Source of the DNA: Xaviernesmea oryzae
Lineage (GTDB): Bacteria; Pseudomonadota; Alphaproteobacteria; Rhizobiales; Rhizobiaceae
Direction of reading: 5' to 3'
Length of the DNA: 64,000 nucleotides
Assembly: GCF_900109605.1 (NCBI RefSeq)
Contig: NZ_FOAM01000005.1
Span: 124,001-188,000 of the forward strand
The position numbers and the translations under genes are program-made. The first letter of the stretch is position 1, and each line of letters opens with the position of its first letter. The notes beneath the pieces are model-generated. The model was not told the DNA's origin. It did no database searches and saw only the letters and a list, made by a program, of their open reading frames with translations. This document shows, in pieces, positions 56,184 to 64,000 of this stretch.

Positions 56184-56276
56184 GCGCAAACAGCGTCGCG
56201 GGCAAGACCCGACATCTTCTTGTCCGCCTCAGCCGCCAGGCAAACGCCCTGACCTGTCCGACGAAAGCCCATAGCC

Positions 56277-57056
56277 ATGCAGAAGACCGGCCGATCCTTT
56301 CTCAACAATGTTACGGGCTGGATCCTGCCCGTGCTGATCCTGATTGCCTGGGAGGCAGCCTCGCGCATCGGGCTGATTTCGCCCAACGTTCTGGCCGCGC
56401 CATCGGCCGTGGCCGAGGCCTTCTGGCGGCTTCTGCTGTCGGGCGAACTCCTGCAAAACATCTGGATCAGCACCTTGCGCGCGCTGTCCGGCTTCGCCAT
56501 CGGCGGCGCTATCGGCCTGGTGCTCGGGCTTGCCAACGGGCTCTCCAGCCTGTCGCGCAATCTCACCGATACGACGCTGCAGATGGTGCGCAACATTCCG
56601 CATCTGGCGCTGATCCCGCTTGTCATCCTCTGGTTCGGCATCGATGAAGAAGCCAAGCTGTTTCTGGTGGCGCTCGGCGTGTTCTTCCCCGTCTATGTCA
56701 ACACACTGCTCGGCATCCAGAGCGTCGATCCGCAGCTGGTGGAGATGGGCCGGGTCTATGGCATGTCGCGCTCTGCTTTGTTCTTCCGGGTCATCCTGCC
56801 GGGCGCTCTGCCCTCCATCTTCGTGGGCCTGCGCTATGCGCTGGGGATCATGTGGCTGACGCTGATCGTGGCGGAAACCATCGCTGCCTCTTCGGGCCTC
56901 GGCTACATGGCCATGCAGGCACGCGAATTCCTGCTGCTCGACGTCGTCGTCCTGTCGATCCTGATCTATGCACTGCTCGGCAAGCTCGCCGACAGTCTGG
57001 CCCGGCTCCTCGAACGCCAGTTCCTGCAGTGGCACCCGGCCTTCCAACCCGCCTGA
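56277..57056 (+). CDS. ssuC: Sulfonate ABC transporter permease
   Basis: 259 residues, six hydrophobic helices, with the permease EAA loop ([29 protein letters not shown]) that contacts the ATPase. Lies 93 bases after ssuA and 61 before ssuB, in the same direction. Inner-membrane channel of the importer. Confidence 0.94.
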   Translation: MQKTGRSFLNNVTGWILPVLILIAWEAASRIGLISPNVLAAPSAVAEAFWRLLLSGELLQNIWISTLRALSGFAIGGAIGLVLGLANGLSSLSRNLTDTTLQMVRNIPHLALIPLVILWFGIDEEAKLFLVALGVFFPVYVNTLLGIQSVDPQLVEMGRVYGMSRSALFFRVILPGALPSIFVGLRYALGIMWLTLIVAETIAASSGLGYMAMQAREFLLLDVVVLSILIYALLGKLADSLARLLERQFLQWHPAFQPA

Positions 57057-57117
57057 GCCTAAGCCCCATCCTGATCACCGCCATGCCCGCCTTTCACGCC
57101 TTGCCCGGAGCCCGCCC

Positions 57118-57984
57118 ATGACTGTCATCAGCTTCACCCAGCCTGCGGAGCGCGCGCGTTATCAAGAAGGCGCAGGCGCGCAGGCTGTCCCGGACTCTAA
57201 ACCTAAAGTGCCACGGGAAACTGCGCCGGCGGCCCGCGCTGCTACGGAGCCGGCCGCCAAGACGGCCCTGTCGCTGCGCGGTGTCTCCCGACGCTTCGGC
57301 GAAAAGGAGGTGCTGAAAGGCATCGACCTCGATATTCCCGAAGGCCAGTTCGTCGCCATCATCGGCAAGAGCGGCTGCGGCAAGAGCACGCTCCTGCGGC
57401 TGATTGCCGGGCTGGATGACCCAAGTTCCGGCAAACTGACATTGGGCACGGATGGGCATGCGCACCGCACGCGCATCATGTTTCAGGAGCCGCGCCTTTT
57501 GCCTTGGGCACGGGTGGCGGATAATGTCGCCGTCGGCCTGACCGGCCTTTCAAAGGGCGCCGAGGCGCGCGAAACGGCACTGTCGCTGCTTGCCGAAGTG
57601 GGCCTGAAGGACCGTGCCGATGAGTGGCCAGCCGTGCTGTCCGGCGGCCAGCGTCAGCGCGTGGCTTTGGCCCGCGCGCTGGCCGCCAAACCCTATCTTC
57701 TGGCACTGGATGAACCGCTCGGCGCGCTGGACGCGCTGACGCGAATCGAGATGCAGGCGCTCTTGGAGCGCATCTGGCGCCAGGAGGGTTTTACTGCCGT
57801 TCTCGTCACCCATGATGTCGCCGAGGCCTTGGCGCTGGCCGACCGGGTGATCGTCATCGACAAGGGCGCAGTTTCGCTGGATCTCGCCATCGCCCTGCCC
57901 CGTCCCCGCCGCCACGGCAGCGCCGATGTCGCCGCCCTGGAAGGCCGCATCCTCGCCGCGCTATTCGATGAGCAGGACGCCTGA
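57118..57984 (+). CDS. ssuB: Sulfonate ABC transporter ATPase
   Basis: 288 residues from ATG 57118 (GGAG seven bases upstream). Walker [11 protein letters not shown]-loop [10 protein letters not shown], signature LSGGQRQR, Walker [13 protein letters not shown] and switch VTHDVAEAL are complete. An N-terminal stretch of about 45 residues rich in Pro/Ala precedes the ABC domain, longer than in most SsuB proteins. Drives the ssuC permease. Confidence 0.95.
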   Translation: MTVISFTQPAERARYQEGAGAQAVPDSKPKVPRETAPAARAATEPAAKTALSLRGVSRRFGEKEVLKGIDLDIPEGQFVAIIGKSGCGKSTLLRLIAGLDDPSSGKLTLGTDGHAHRTRIMFQEPRLLPWARVADNVAVGLTGLSKGAEARETALSLLAEVGLKDRADEWPAVLSGGQRQRVALARALAAKPYLLALDEPLGALDALTRIEMQALLERIWRQEGFTAVLVTHDVAEALALADRVIVIDKGAVSLDLAIALPRPRRHGSADVAALEGRILAALFDEQDA

Positions 57985-58001
57985 CAAAGCAGCTGCTCGG
58001 T

Positions 58002-58027
58002 GCCAGCGCCTCGAAAAAGGCGCTGGC
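58002..58027. terminator. Hairpin after ssuB
   Basis: GCCAGCGCCT (58002-58011) pairs with AGGCGCTGGC (58018-58027), loop CGAAAA, 18 bases beyond the ssuB stop and before the convergent cbiM end. Weak T-run. Confidence 0.7.
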
Positions 58028-58111
58028 TTCGGTGGCATGATCCCCGCGCCTATGTGAACGAACGGGTTCGAAGGATGAGGTGACGGTGTCTTGCCCCTTC
58101 GCCGACGGCGT

Positions 58112-58789
58112 CTAAGCAGCCTGATGCAGCCGTAGCGTGAACATTGGACCACGGCTTGCGCGGTGCAGTGCCTTGGCGGCGGCAAGAACCGCCAGGTCGA
58201 TCAGAGGCTCCACCAGAACCACGCTCATATAGGCCAGCCCGAACGAGCCGATGGCGGCCAGATTGCTGATCTGAAACCCGTGGCCATAGAGCGCCCAGAA
58301 GGCCACCCAGGCAACAATGCCGCCCTGATAGGCGACCGAGAGCGCAAGGGCCTGGCGATATCGAAGATCGACATAGGCCGTGCGCGCCGGCACGATCCGC
58401 TCAGCCAGAAGGCTGATGCCCCAAAGTGGCACCAAAAGGGTGGTGACGTTCATCCCATATTGCGGCAGGTCGAAGGGTGCGAAGAAGAGCCCTTGGACGA
58501 GAAGGCCGGCGGCCAGGCCGATGGCCGCTGCGCCGGCGCCGAACAGCAGCAACAGCGTCGAGCCGAGAATCAGATGCACCTCGGAGACGCCGACCGGATG
58601 ATGCGGCAGCACCTCGAAGAAGCAAAAGACCAGGGCCGTCGTCGCAAGGCTGCGCAGCGCAAGCGCCGGCGCCCCTTCGCGGCGCCAGGTGTCACGCGCC
58701 ATTTTCGCCGTGAGAACAAGCGCGCCCGCTGCCGTGGCATAGCTCAACAGGATCTTGGCGCCGTCGACGACGCCGGGTTCGATATGCAT
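58112..58789 (-). CDS. cbiM: CbiM-type cobalt ECF transporter substrate-specific permease
   Basis: 225 residues beginning MHIEPGVV; the His at position 2 is the metal ligand that defines CbiM/NikM proteins. Conserved HHPVGVSEVHLILGSTLLLLFG and LLVQGLFFAPFDLPQYGMN follow, with about six membrane helices. It would take up Co2+ for corrinoid synthesis. The cobalamin riboswitch 80 bases upstream supports this strongly. CbiN, CbiQ and CbiO are not adjacent, so the energising parts must lie elsewhere or the protein works alone, as reported for some family members. Confidence 0.88.
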   Translation of the reverse strand: MHIEPGVVDGAKILLSYATAAGALVLTAKMARDTWRREGAPALALRSLATTALVFCFFEVLPHHPVGVSEVHLILGSTLLLLFGAGAAAIGLAAGLLVQGLFFAPFDLPQYGMNVTTLLVPLWGISLLAERIVPARTAYVDLRYRQALALSVAYQGGIVAWVAFWALYGHGFQISNLAAIGSFGLAYMSVVLVEPLIDLAVLAAAKALHRASRGPMFTLRLHQAA

Positions 58790-58867
58790 GATAAGACCTC
58801 CCCGCGCCCACCGCGCGGCTGGTTTGCTGGATCGGGGCCTCCCCGATCAACGGAAAGGCCCGGCTTC

Positions 58868-59030
58868 AGATGGCAGGTCTCCTGGCTCGCGGGTCGTCAC
58901 GTCATCCGCCTTCCCGGCTTTGGCCAGTGGCTTGAAGGATGTCGTTCTCCGCTCACAGTTGCGGGGGCAGCCGCGGTCTCGGTCCCCTCCAGGGGGTCGT
59001 CCTCACCGCATTCCCTTTTCATCCGGCAGC
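58868..59030 (-). ncRNA. Cobalamin riboswitch upstream of cbiM
   Basis: Minus-strand blocks in order: AAAAGGGAATGCGGTG, GGCTGCCCCCGCAACTGT, GCCACTGGCC and the B12 box AGCCAGGAGACCTGCC (58872-58887). The arrangement matches the riboswitch at 17868-18060. Expected to shut off cbiM when adenosylcobalamin is plentiful. Confidence 0.95.
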
Positions 59031-59207
59031 ACCTCACGGCCGCCAGAACCATCTGGTGCCAGCTAAGCGCCGAGTCCACGGCAAGCGCAAGGGGGGCCTC
59101 AGCGCCCGGCGAGTTTTTCCAGCATGCGCGTGCGGCCTCAAACCATGACCATGTTTCCGCACCAAGGTCGGAGTTCGAGCCCATCCCGATGTTCGATACG
59201 ACGACGA

Positions 59208-59396
59208 TCAGCCGCTCGTCAGGCTATGCCTGTGCGCGCGCCACCAGGCATTTTCAGCCGGCGAATAGCCCAGAAGAATGCCTTCAATCTCTTCGCAATC
59301 ATCGTTCCAGACGCCACGACGCATCTGATCGTGCAGCTGCATCGCCATGGCCACGCGCCAATCCTCGCCTGAAGGATAATAATAAAGCTCAGTCAT
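59208..59396 (-). CDS. Possible small protein of unknown function
   Basis: 62 residues with a protein-like composition: MTELYYYPSGEDWRVAMAMQ then an acidic segment (WNDDCEEIEGILLGYSPAE) and a His/Trp-containing tail. No ribosome site was found ahead of the ATG, and no family is recognised. The Tyr/Trp and acidic residues are unusual for a chance frame in GC-rich DNA, so it is listed as a likely gene. It lies on the same strand upstream of the cbiM riboswitch. Confidence 0.45.
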   Translation of the reverse strand: MTELYYYPSGEDWRVAMAMQLHDQMRRGVWNDDCEEIEGILLGYSPAENAWWRAHRHSLTSG

Positions 59397-59689
59397 TGAT
59401 GAGATAATCGGTGCTACGGTTGTTCATCGACATCAGACCGACCAATCGTTCTAAACCCTCGCCTTTACCGATGGCCGAGCGGCAGACCGAAGCTATTGCA
59501 GGATCGTGTCAGCCGCTGCACATGCGCGGAAATTTGTCGCATTGCTTGCGTGGCCTTGCATGGTAGAGCAGATGATATCAAGGCTTCGACCCACGGCATG
59601 GTGCCTTACTGCGACCGGCTTCGTTCACGTCTCTTTAAGCGGGGGACGTCGCGGCGCAGCGGCCTTTGAGAGAAACAGGACGGTGGCGA
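59397..59689. other. Intergenic region without recognised gene
   Basis: About 290 bases between the small minus-strand gene and the copper gene cluster. Open frames are present but none is convincing. It should contain the promoter of the genes starting at 59690. Confidence 0.35.
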
Positions 59690-60094
59690 ATGCCGCAAGG
59701 AAGGCTGACAGGCGGGCTGGCATGGCGCATCCTCTGCGCCATCGCGCTCCTGTGCGTCGGCCTGGCCCATAAGCTTCCACCCGCCTTTGCCGAAAGCACC
59801 ATTCCGCCGGGCGAACGCGCGCTCTATCTCCTGCCGGATGGAAGCCTGCCGGCCCTTTGTGTCGAGGGTGTCCGGCATACATCCCATGACGTCGACCATG
59901 ATCGCACGACGCCCTGCGAGGCCTGCCGGTTGAGCGCCGCGATTCTTCTGCCCGTGTCGGAAAGCGCGAACGGTCTTGTCTTCCGTAGCGCGGAGACCGC
60001 GCGCATGGCGCCGCGTCCGGCCCGCCTCACGCTCAGGCGTCTGGTGCCGCCCGACGCGAGACCACGCGCGCCGCCTGTCCTTCTGTCGATTTAA
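59690..60094 (+). CDS. Small exported/membrane Cys-His protein, DUF2946-like
   Basis: 134 residues from ATG 59690. An N-terminal hydrophobic segment ends at PPAFAE and may be a signal peptide. The short extracytoplasmic part has HTSHDVDHD followed by CEACRLSAAILLP, so His and Cys ligands are close together, then an Arg/Pro-rich tail. It resembles DUF2946 proteins and shares CRLSA with the protein at 11806. It lies ahead of a PCuAC chaperone and Sco, which suggests copper handling. Function unknown. Confidence 0.6.
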   Translation: MPQGRLTGGLAWRILCAIALLCVGLAHKLPPAFAESTIPPGERALYLLPDGSLPALCVEGVRHTSHDVDHDRTTPCEACRLSAAILLPVSESANGLVFRSAETARMAPRPARLTLRRLVPPDARPRAPPVLLSI

Positions 60095-60343
60095 AGGCCA
60101 AGCGGACCAAGCGCATGCGGCGCGGCCACACGTCTTGCAGCATGATGTGGAAGCATCTTGCCATGTCGTTCAACGCGCCGATGTCACCATCCGCAGATCT
60201 TGACGGGCTCAGGCAAGCTCCGCCTATCGGTTGGGGGACCTTTGCTACAGCCCATGCCCTCATCCCAGCCGCAACACACCGCTGCAGCCCTTTTGCGCAC
60301 GTGCGCCGATCCGTGCAGCCCCACCATTCTTCTGGAGTTTCTG

Positions 60344-60859
60344 ATGATCCCTTCCCGTCTTCGTGCAGCCTTCGCCGCGCTCGCCTTCGCCGCAGGCGGC
60401 CTGACTGGCACCGTTATGGTCACGCCCGCCTTCGCCCATCATTTCGAGCTTGGCGATCTCCTGATCGAGCATCCCTATGCCCGCGCCATGCTGCCCGGCG
60501 CCAAGGTGGGCGGCGGCTATCTTGCCGTCGTCAACAAGGGGACAGCGGCCGACCGGTTGCTGGGCGCCACTTCGCCCGCCGCGCAGAGCGTGCAGATCCA
60601 TGAGATGAAGATGGATGGCGGGGTCATGCAGATGCGCGAGATCAAGGACGGCCTGCCCGTAGCAGCGGGCGGCAAGCTGGAGCTGAAGCCCGGGGGCTAT
60701 CACTTGATGTTCGTCAACCCGAAGACGCCGTTCAAGGAAGGCGAGATGGTCAAGGCCACCCTGAGCTTTGAGAAGGCGGGCACGGTCGAGGTCGAATTCC
60801 TGGTCGGACCTGCGGCAGGCGACATGTCCAGCATGAAGCACGAGGACCACGCGCAATGA
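60344..60859 (+). CDS. PCuAC-type periplasmic copper chaperone
   Basis: 171 residues from ATG 60344 (GGAG six bases upstream). Signal peptide to TPAFA, then HHFELGDLLIEHPYARAMLPG and IHEMKMDGGVMQMRE, the His/Met Cu(I) site of the PCuAC family. A His/Met tail (MSSMKHEDHAQ) adds possible copper ligands. It delivers copper to cytochrome oxidase together with Sco, whose gene overlaps by four bases (ATGA). Confidence 0.94.
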   Translation: MIPSRLRAAFAALAFAAGGLTGTVMVTPAFAHHFELGDLLIEHPYARAMLPGAKVGGGYLAVVNKGTAADRLLGATSPAAQSVQIHEMKMDGGVMQMREIKDGLPVAAGGKLELKPGGYHLMFVNPKTPFKEGEMVKATLSFEKAGTVEVEFLVGPAAGDMSSMKHEDHAQ

Positions 60860-61485
60860 CGCTGTCTCCCCTGGCAAAGCTCGCCGCCGCCGCCACCAGC
60901 CTGTTCGTGGCGGCGCTGGTGGGTGTGATGATCTGGGTGGCGGCCGACGATGTCCGTCCGGGCCGCTTTCAGGCGCGCTTCAATCTGGTGGACGATCGCG
61001 GCGCCAAGGTGGATGAGACCATCTTCCATCACGCGCCGTCGCTCGTCTATTTCGGTTATACCCATTGCCCTGAGGTGTGCCCGACCACGCTATTCGAGAT
61101 GGCGGGCTGGCTGCGCGACCTCGGACCGGAGGCGAAGGACCTGCAGGCCCTGTTCTTCACCGTCGATCCGGAGCGCGACACACCCGACATCATGCATGGC
61201 TACGTCACCGCCTTTACCGATCGCATCACCGGCGTTACGGGCGATGCAGGCGAAATGCGCAAGGTGGTGGAGGGCTGGATGGCCCATGCCGCCAAACTGC
61301 CGGGCGATGTGGACGATTATCATATGAGCCACACCACCTCGCTGCTTTTGATCGGCGCCGATGGGCGGCTGAAGGACATGATCGCCTATGGCACCGAAAA
61401 GGAGGATGCCCTGTCCAGGATCCGCAGCCTGCTGCGCCAGTCCGGCATGGCGCGCGTTGAGGCCAAGACCGGCAATGCCGGCTGA
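60856..61485 (+). CDS. Sco family copper/redox protein
   Basis: 209 residues. One N-terminal membrane anchor, a thioredoxin-like fold with YFGYTHCPEVCPTT (Cys71 and Cys75) and a conserved His in DYHMSHTT, the three copper ligands of Sco proteins. It helps assemble the CuA or CuB centre of heme-copper oxidases in the periplasm. Overlap with the PCuAC gene implies an operon. Confidence 0.95.
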   Translation: MTLSPLAKLAAAATSLFVAALVGVMIWVAADDVRPGRFQARFNLVDDRGAKVDETIFHHAPSLVYFGYTHCPEVCPTTLFEMAGWLRDLGPEAKDLQALFFTVDPERDTPDIMHGYVTAFTDRITGVTGDAGEMRKVVEGWMAHAAKLPGDVDDYHMSHTTSLLLIGADGRLKDMIAYGTEKEDALSRIRSLLRQSGMARVEAKTGNAG

Positions 61486-61539
61486 GAACACGGGCGCTTG
61501 GCGCGAGGTAAAAACCTGCTTCCGCTTTCGGCCCTGCTG

Positions 61540-62478
61540 TTAACGTCCAAGCAGCCGGCGCGCCGTGCCCTCATCGGTGATCAGCCCGTTCAGGCTGTGA
61601 CTGTGAAGCACGGCGCGGATCGCCTCGGTCTTGGCCTGGCCGCCGGCGATCGCCACGATCCGATCCTTCCGTCCCTCGGAAAAACGGGCGGCCAGCGTGC
61701 GCTGGGAGACGGTGGTGTCGAGCATCCGGCCGTGACGGTCGAAGAAATGGCCGAGCATCTCGCCAACGCCGCCGCGCCGGGAGACATCGTCGATTTCGTC
61801 CTTCTCCAGCATGCCGGACTGGAAGAGCCTGGCGGCATAATCCACCGTCCCGATGCCGACCAATTTAAGGTCGGCGCTTTCGGCCAGGCGAAAGACCTCG
61901 CGCACGCCTTTCTGCGCCAGCAGAACCTCTCGGTCTTCCTCCGTATTGGCGAAGAAGGGAACGGGCATCACGTAGGCCTGCGCCCCGGTCTTCTCGGCGA
62001 TGCGGTGCATGACGTCATAGGGATTGGCGGCATAATTGCGCGTGAGACCGCCGAGCAGCGAGACGAATTTGGTCGCGCCGGCGGAGATCCTCGGCAGGAT
62101 GTGGACGGCTGCCGACAGCGTGCTGCCATGGCCGAGACCGATGACCGCATGCTCGCCCCGCTCGATCTCGCGCCGCAGAAAACTGCCGCCCAGCTGGCCG
62201 AGCGCGATCAGCGCTTGCGGATCGTCATCCAGCTCCGGCGCGACCTCGCAAAAAGCAAGGCCATAGGTCTCGGCAAGCGCGGCTTCCAGCGCGGCGCATT
62301 CGGCGATTTCCCCATCGATGCTGACCTTCACGACGCCATCGGCCACGGCCCGCGCGATCAGCCGATGCGCCTTGACGGAGGGCACGCCAAGCTTCTTGGC
62401 AACTGCCGATTGCGTCAGCCCGCCGACATAATGCAGCCAAGCCGCGCGCACGGCGAGCGACTGTTCGTCATCTGTCAT
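61540..62478 (-). CDS. eryD: SorC/DeoR-family sugar regulator, EryD-like
   Basis: 312 residues. N-terminal helix-turn-helix (HYVGGLTQSAVAKKLGVPSVKAHRLI), then a sugar-binding domain of the SorC type (GLGHGSTLSAAVHILPRI, SLLGGLTRNYAANPYDVMHRIA, FFANTEEDREVLLAQKG). EryD of Brucella and rhizobia represses the erythritol operon and is encoded after eryC; the EryC-like gene at the window edge makes the same assignment likely here. A toxin-antitoxin pair now lies between them. The symbol rests on context as well as sequence. Confidence 0.75.
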   Translation of the reverse strand: MTDDEQSLAVRAAWLHYVGGLTQSAVAKKLGVPSVKAHRLIARAVADGVVKVSIDGEIAECAALEAALAETYGLAFCEVAPELDDDPQALIALGQLGGSFLRREIERGEHAVIGLGHGSTLSAAVHILPRISAGATKFVSLLGGLTRNYAANPYDVMHRIAEKTGAQAYVMPVPFFANTEEDREVLLAQKGVREVFRLAESADLKLVGIGTVDYAARLFQSGMLEKDEIDDVSRRGGVGEMLGHFFDRHGRMLDTTVSQRTLAARFSEGRKDRIVAIAGGQAKTEAIRAVLHSHSLNGLITDEGTARRLLGR

Positions 62479-62523
62479 TGCAGCGGTTTCCCCCTCTTGG
62501 CCTGCCCACGCAACCCTGACCCG

Positions 62524-62778
62524 TCACCGGCGATCCGTATCCTCGAAATCGAAATCATCCTCGATCACGAAACCCGGCGGACGCTCGCGACCGTGTCGAA
62601 TAGCGAAGATCAGGATCTCATCCGTGCGCTTTCCGATCTCTGGAAACATGCTGAGGCTCTGCCGCAGGCGTTTGAGGTCATCGGCAAATTGCTGCGCAGC
62701 CTTCCTGCTGCCTGCTCTCAGATATTTTGCCTCTCGCCTGACATAGTCGATGGCGAAAGGCGAAAGGACGACTTTCAA
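62524..62778 (-). CDS. ParE/RelE-family toxin
   Basis: 84 residues. The VVLSPFAIDYVRREAKYLRA start, AAQQFADDLKRLRQSLSMFPEIGKR and the strand near FAIRHGRERPPGFVIEDD follow the RelE/ParE fold order (beta, long alpha, alpha, then beta strands). It overlaps the antitoxin gene by four bases. ParE-type toxins poison gyrase, RelE-type cleave mRNA; the sequence does not decide between them. Confidence 0.82.
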   Translation of the reverse strand: MKVVLSPFAIDYVRREAKYLRAGSRKAAQQFADDLKRLRQSLSMFPEIGKRTDEILIFAIRHGRERPPGFVIEDDFDFEDTDRR

Positions 62779-63035
62779 GCAGCCGCTCCTTTTGCAATTG
62801 CCTCGACCTCATCAATGATCGCATCGAGTTCCGTGCCCTTGCCGGCGTCGAGATCACGCTTAGCCTGCGCCAGCTCGATGATTTCGCGCCCTTCGGAGGC
62901 GAGATAGGCTTTCAAAGCCCGGACGAAAACCCAGCTCCGGCTCCGATTGCTGATCGCAGCGATCTCCTCGATTTCAGTCAGAACGTCCACTGGCAGGCGC
63001 ATGGTGATGGGATCCGACAGCGCGCGGTCTGACAT
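62775..63035 (-). CDS. Ribbon-helix-helix antitoxin
   Basis: 86 residues from ATG 63035 (GGAGG eight bases upstream). DPITMRLPVDVLTEIEEIA is the N-terminal strand-helix of a CopG/RHH DNA-binding domain, followed by SNRSRSWVFVRALKAYLA. The C-terminal part should wrap the toxin. It is encoded before the toxin, the usual order, and probably represses its own promoter through the palindrome at 63078-63088. Confidence 0.85.
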   Translation of the reverse strand: MSDRALSDPITMRLPVDVLTEIEEIAAISNRSRSWVFVRALKAYLASEGREIIELAQAKRDLDAGKGTELDAIIDEVEAIAKGAAA

Positions 63036-63065
63036 GGTTTTTTCCTCCATTTGTAATACGGGGGA

Positions 63066-63094
63066 AGGATAGGCCATCCCTCTGAGGGGGTCAA
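63066..63094 (-). promoter_or_regulatory. Toxin-antitoxin promoter with palindrome in the spacer
   Basis: On the minus strand TTGACC (63094-63089), a 17-base spacer and TATCCT (63071-63066). The spacer contains the palindrome CCCTCTGAGGG (plus 63078-63088), a likely antitoxin operator. Confidence 0.6.
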
Positions 63095-63145
63095 ATCGGC
63101 GACATAGGAAACCAGGCGTTTTGCCACCCGGCCGGCCCGGCGACG

Positions 63146-64000
63146 CTACACCTTCAAATCCGCCGCCCCTGTTTCGGTATGCGGCGCCCAGAAGGCCACG
63201 CTTTCGGCGATCTGTTCCACCACCTGCCGGTCGTTGGGCTCGCGCTCCTTGAAGGAGAGTTCGAGGCAGATCTCGTTATTCTCAGCCCCACCCGCAGCGA
63301 AGGCTTCGAGAAGCTGGGCCGGCTGGATGCGGCCGCGGGCGTTGAATTCAGCCGTGAAAGGCCGGTGGCCGCCCTTGTCCATCAGGCTCTGCTTGATGTG
63401 GATGATCGGCGAGACCTTTGGCACGGCGCGGGCCCAGCCATAGGGGTCGTAGTCATCCGGGTTGGTCGAGGTGACGTCGCCATGGTCGATATCGGCCATC
63501 ATCCACATCGGCACGGCCATGTTCGCCGCCGTCAGCCGCTCTTGAAGCGACAGGCTGCTCTCGATCGTCTCGCCAAACTCGCGGCCGATGCTCATCGGCT
63601 CCCAGAACACATAGGAGAGGCCGGCGGCCTTGGCATGCTCGGCCACCTCGGCCCAGCAGTCGATGGCGATCTTGATCAGATCCTCGCGCCTGACGGGATC
63701 GTCATAGTCGCGATAGGTGAAAATGGCGAATTGCGTGCCGACCGACTGACCGCCGAGATCGCCGATGATATCGGCGAAGGTACGGAACCAGTCGACGTAA
63801 TAGCGGCGGACATCGCGGTCGGGATGGCCGAAATGGTTGAGCCGGCCATAGGGGCCGGTCATGCCGGAGGTCACGCGCACGCCAGTGCGCTGCAGCGCCG
63901 CGCCCATCTGCCGCGTCAGGCGGCGGATCACCGGTGCTGGCCAGCTCGGATTGATGAATTCATGGGTGAGCTGGAGATCGCGCAGCTTCAAATCGCGTGC
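63146..64000 (-). CDS. eryC: EryC-like TIM-barrel sugar-phosphate isomerase/epimerase (partial, 5' end outside window)
   Basis: About 284 residues are visible and the frame stays open to the window edge, so the start is missing. The visible part runs ARDLKLRDLQLTHEFIN, then GMTGPYGRLNHFGHPDRDVRRYY, VFWEPMSIGREFGET, MWMMADIDHGDVTS and NEICLELSFKEREP, with the Glu/Asp/His metal residues of the xylose-isomerase-like TIM barrel. It resembles EryC, which acts on erythrulose phosphate in erythritol use. Symbol inferred from that likeness and the EryD-like neighbour. eryA and eryB would lie beyond the edge. Confidence 0.72.
   Translation of the reverse strand, partial: ARDLKLRDLQLTHEFINPSWPAPVIRRLTRQMGAALQRTGVRVTSGMTGPYGRLNHFGHPDRDVRRYYVDWFRTFADIIGDLGGQSVGTQFAIFTYRDYDDPVRREDLIKIAIDCWAEVAEHAKAAGLSYVFWEPMSIGREFGETIESSLSLQERLTAANMAVPMWMMADIDHGDVTSTNPDDYDPYGWARAVPKVSPIIHIKQSLMDKGGHRPFTAEFNARGRIQPAQLLEAFAAGGAENNEICLELSFKEREPNDRQVVEQIAESVAFWAPHTETGAADLKV

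Noticed and set aside
1-64000. tRNA/rRNA genes, CRISPR arrays, insertion sequences, prophage
   Set aside because: No cloverleaf-like sequence with a GTTCRA arm in context, no regularly spaced repeats, and no transposase, integrase or phage structural motifs were recognised in the predicted proteins.

Overview
The window is a GC-rich, densely coded stretch of an alphaproteobacterial genome. It most resembles Hyphomicrobiales, probably Rhizobiaceae or a close relative. Pointers are the minCDE operon, an ABC sugar/sulfonate-rich lifestyle, eryC/eryD-like genes, a DUF1127 gene followed by an RNA carrying repeated CCUCCUCCC loops, two cobalamin riboswitches and a lone tad-type cluster. In well-known rhizobia and Brucella, minCDE and catabolic loci of this kind often sit on a secondary chromosome or chromid, so that is a reasonable guess for this replicon; the sequence itself contains no replication origin. 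No tRNA, rRNA, CRISPR array, intact insertion sequence or prophage was seen.

Layout. 0-2.6 kb: a large MalT-like LuxR regulator entering from the left edge. 2.6-6.2 kb: a very small Flp-type pilin gene (minus strand) divergent from three TadG/TadE-like genes. 6.5-10.9 kb: a cold-shock protein, then a double-domain KaiC-like ATPase overlapping a hybrid histidine kinase. 11-13.6 kb: HupE, a small Cys-rich membrane protein and a PepSY membrane protein. 13.7-18.1 kb: an ExoX-like exonuclease and a BtuFCD-type importer under a cobalamin riboswitch. 18.4-24.2 kb: a chemoreceptor, a deoxyribosyltransferase-like protein, an ABC-F ATPase and an acyltransferase. 24.5-29.0 kb: an RND efflux pump and its lipoprotein adaptor. 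29.4-30.2 kb: a DUF1127 gene and an anti-Shine-Dalgarno sRNA sharing a promoter block. 30.3-33.4 kb: a diguanylate cyclase and copC-copD. 33.5-36.5 kb: a metallo-hydrolase and minCDE. 36.7-43.3 kb: a royal-jelly/yellow-type secreted protein, an EnvZ/OmpR-like pair, a LacI regulator and an alpha-glucosidase. 43.8-45.0 kb: a class II aldolase and RcnB. 45.2-51.4 kb: a seven-gene CoA-thioester/aromatic catabolic operon with a palindrome overlapping its promoter. 51.5-55 kb: a CLC antiporter and two poorly known genes. 55.1-58.0 kb: an ssuACB sulfonate importer. 58.1-59.0 kb: CbiM under a second cobalamin riboswitch. 59.7-61.5 kb: a Cys-rich membrane protein, PCuAC and Sco. 61.5-64 kb: EryD-like regulator, a ParE/antitoxin module, and the 3' part of an EryC-like gene running off the right edge.

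How the genes fit together. Two themes recur. The first is metal handling: corrinoid or cobalt uptake (BtuFCD, CbiM), nickel/cobalt (HupE, RcnB) and copper (CopCD, PCuAC, Sco, perhaps PepSY and the two Cys-rich proteins). The second is catabolism: the flavoprotein-fusion operon, alpha-glucosides, erythritol-type sugars and sulfonates. The points most worth following up are the compact DUF1127/sRNA locus at 29.4-30.2 kb, the FMO-OYE catabolic operon without a ligase or an obvious ring-cleavage enzyme, and the toxin-antitoxin module sitting between eryC-like and eryD-like genes. All assignments come from reading the sequence; no database search was run.
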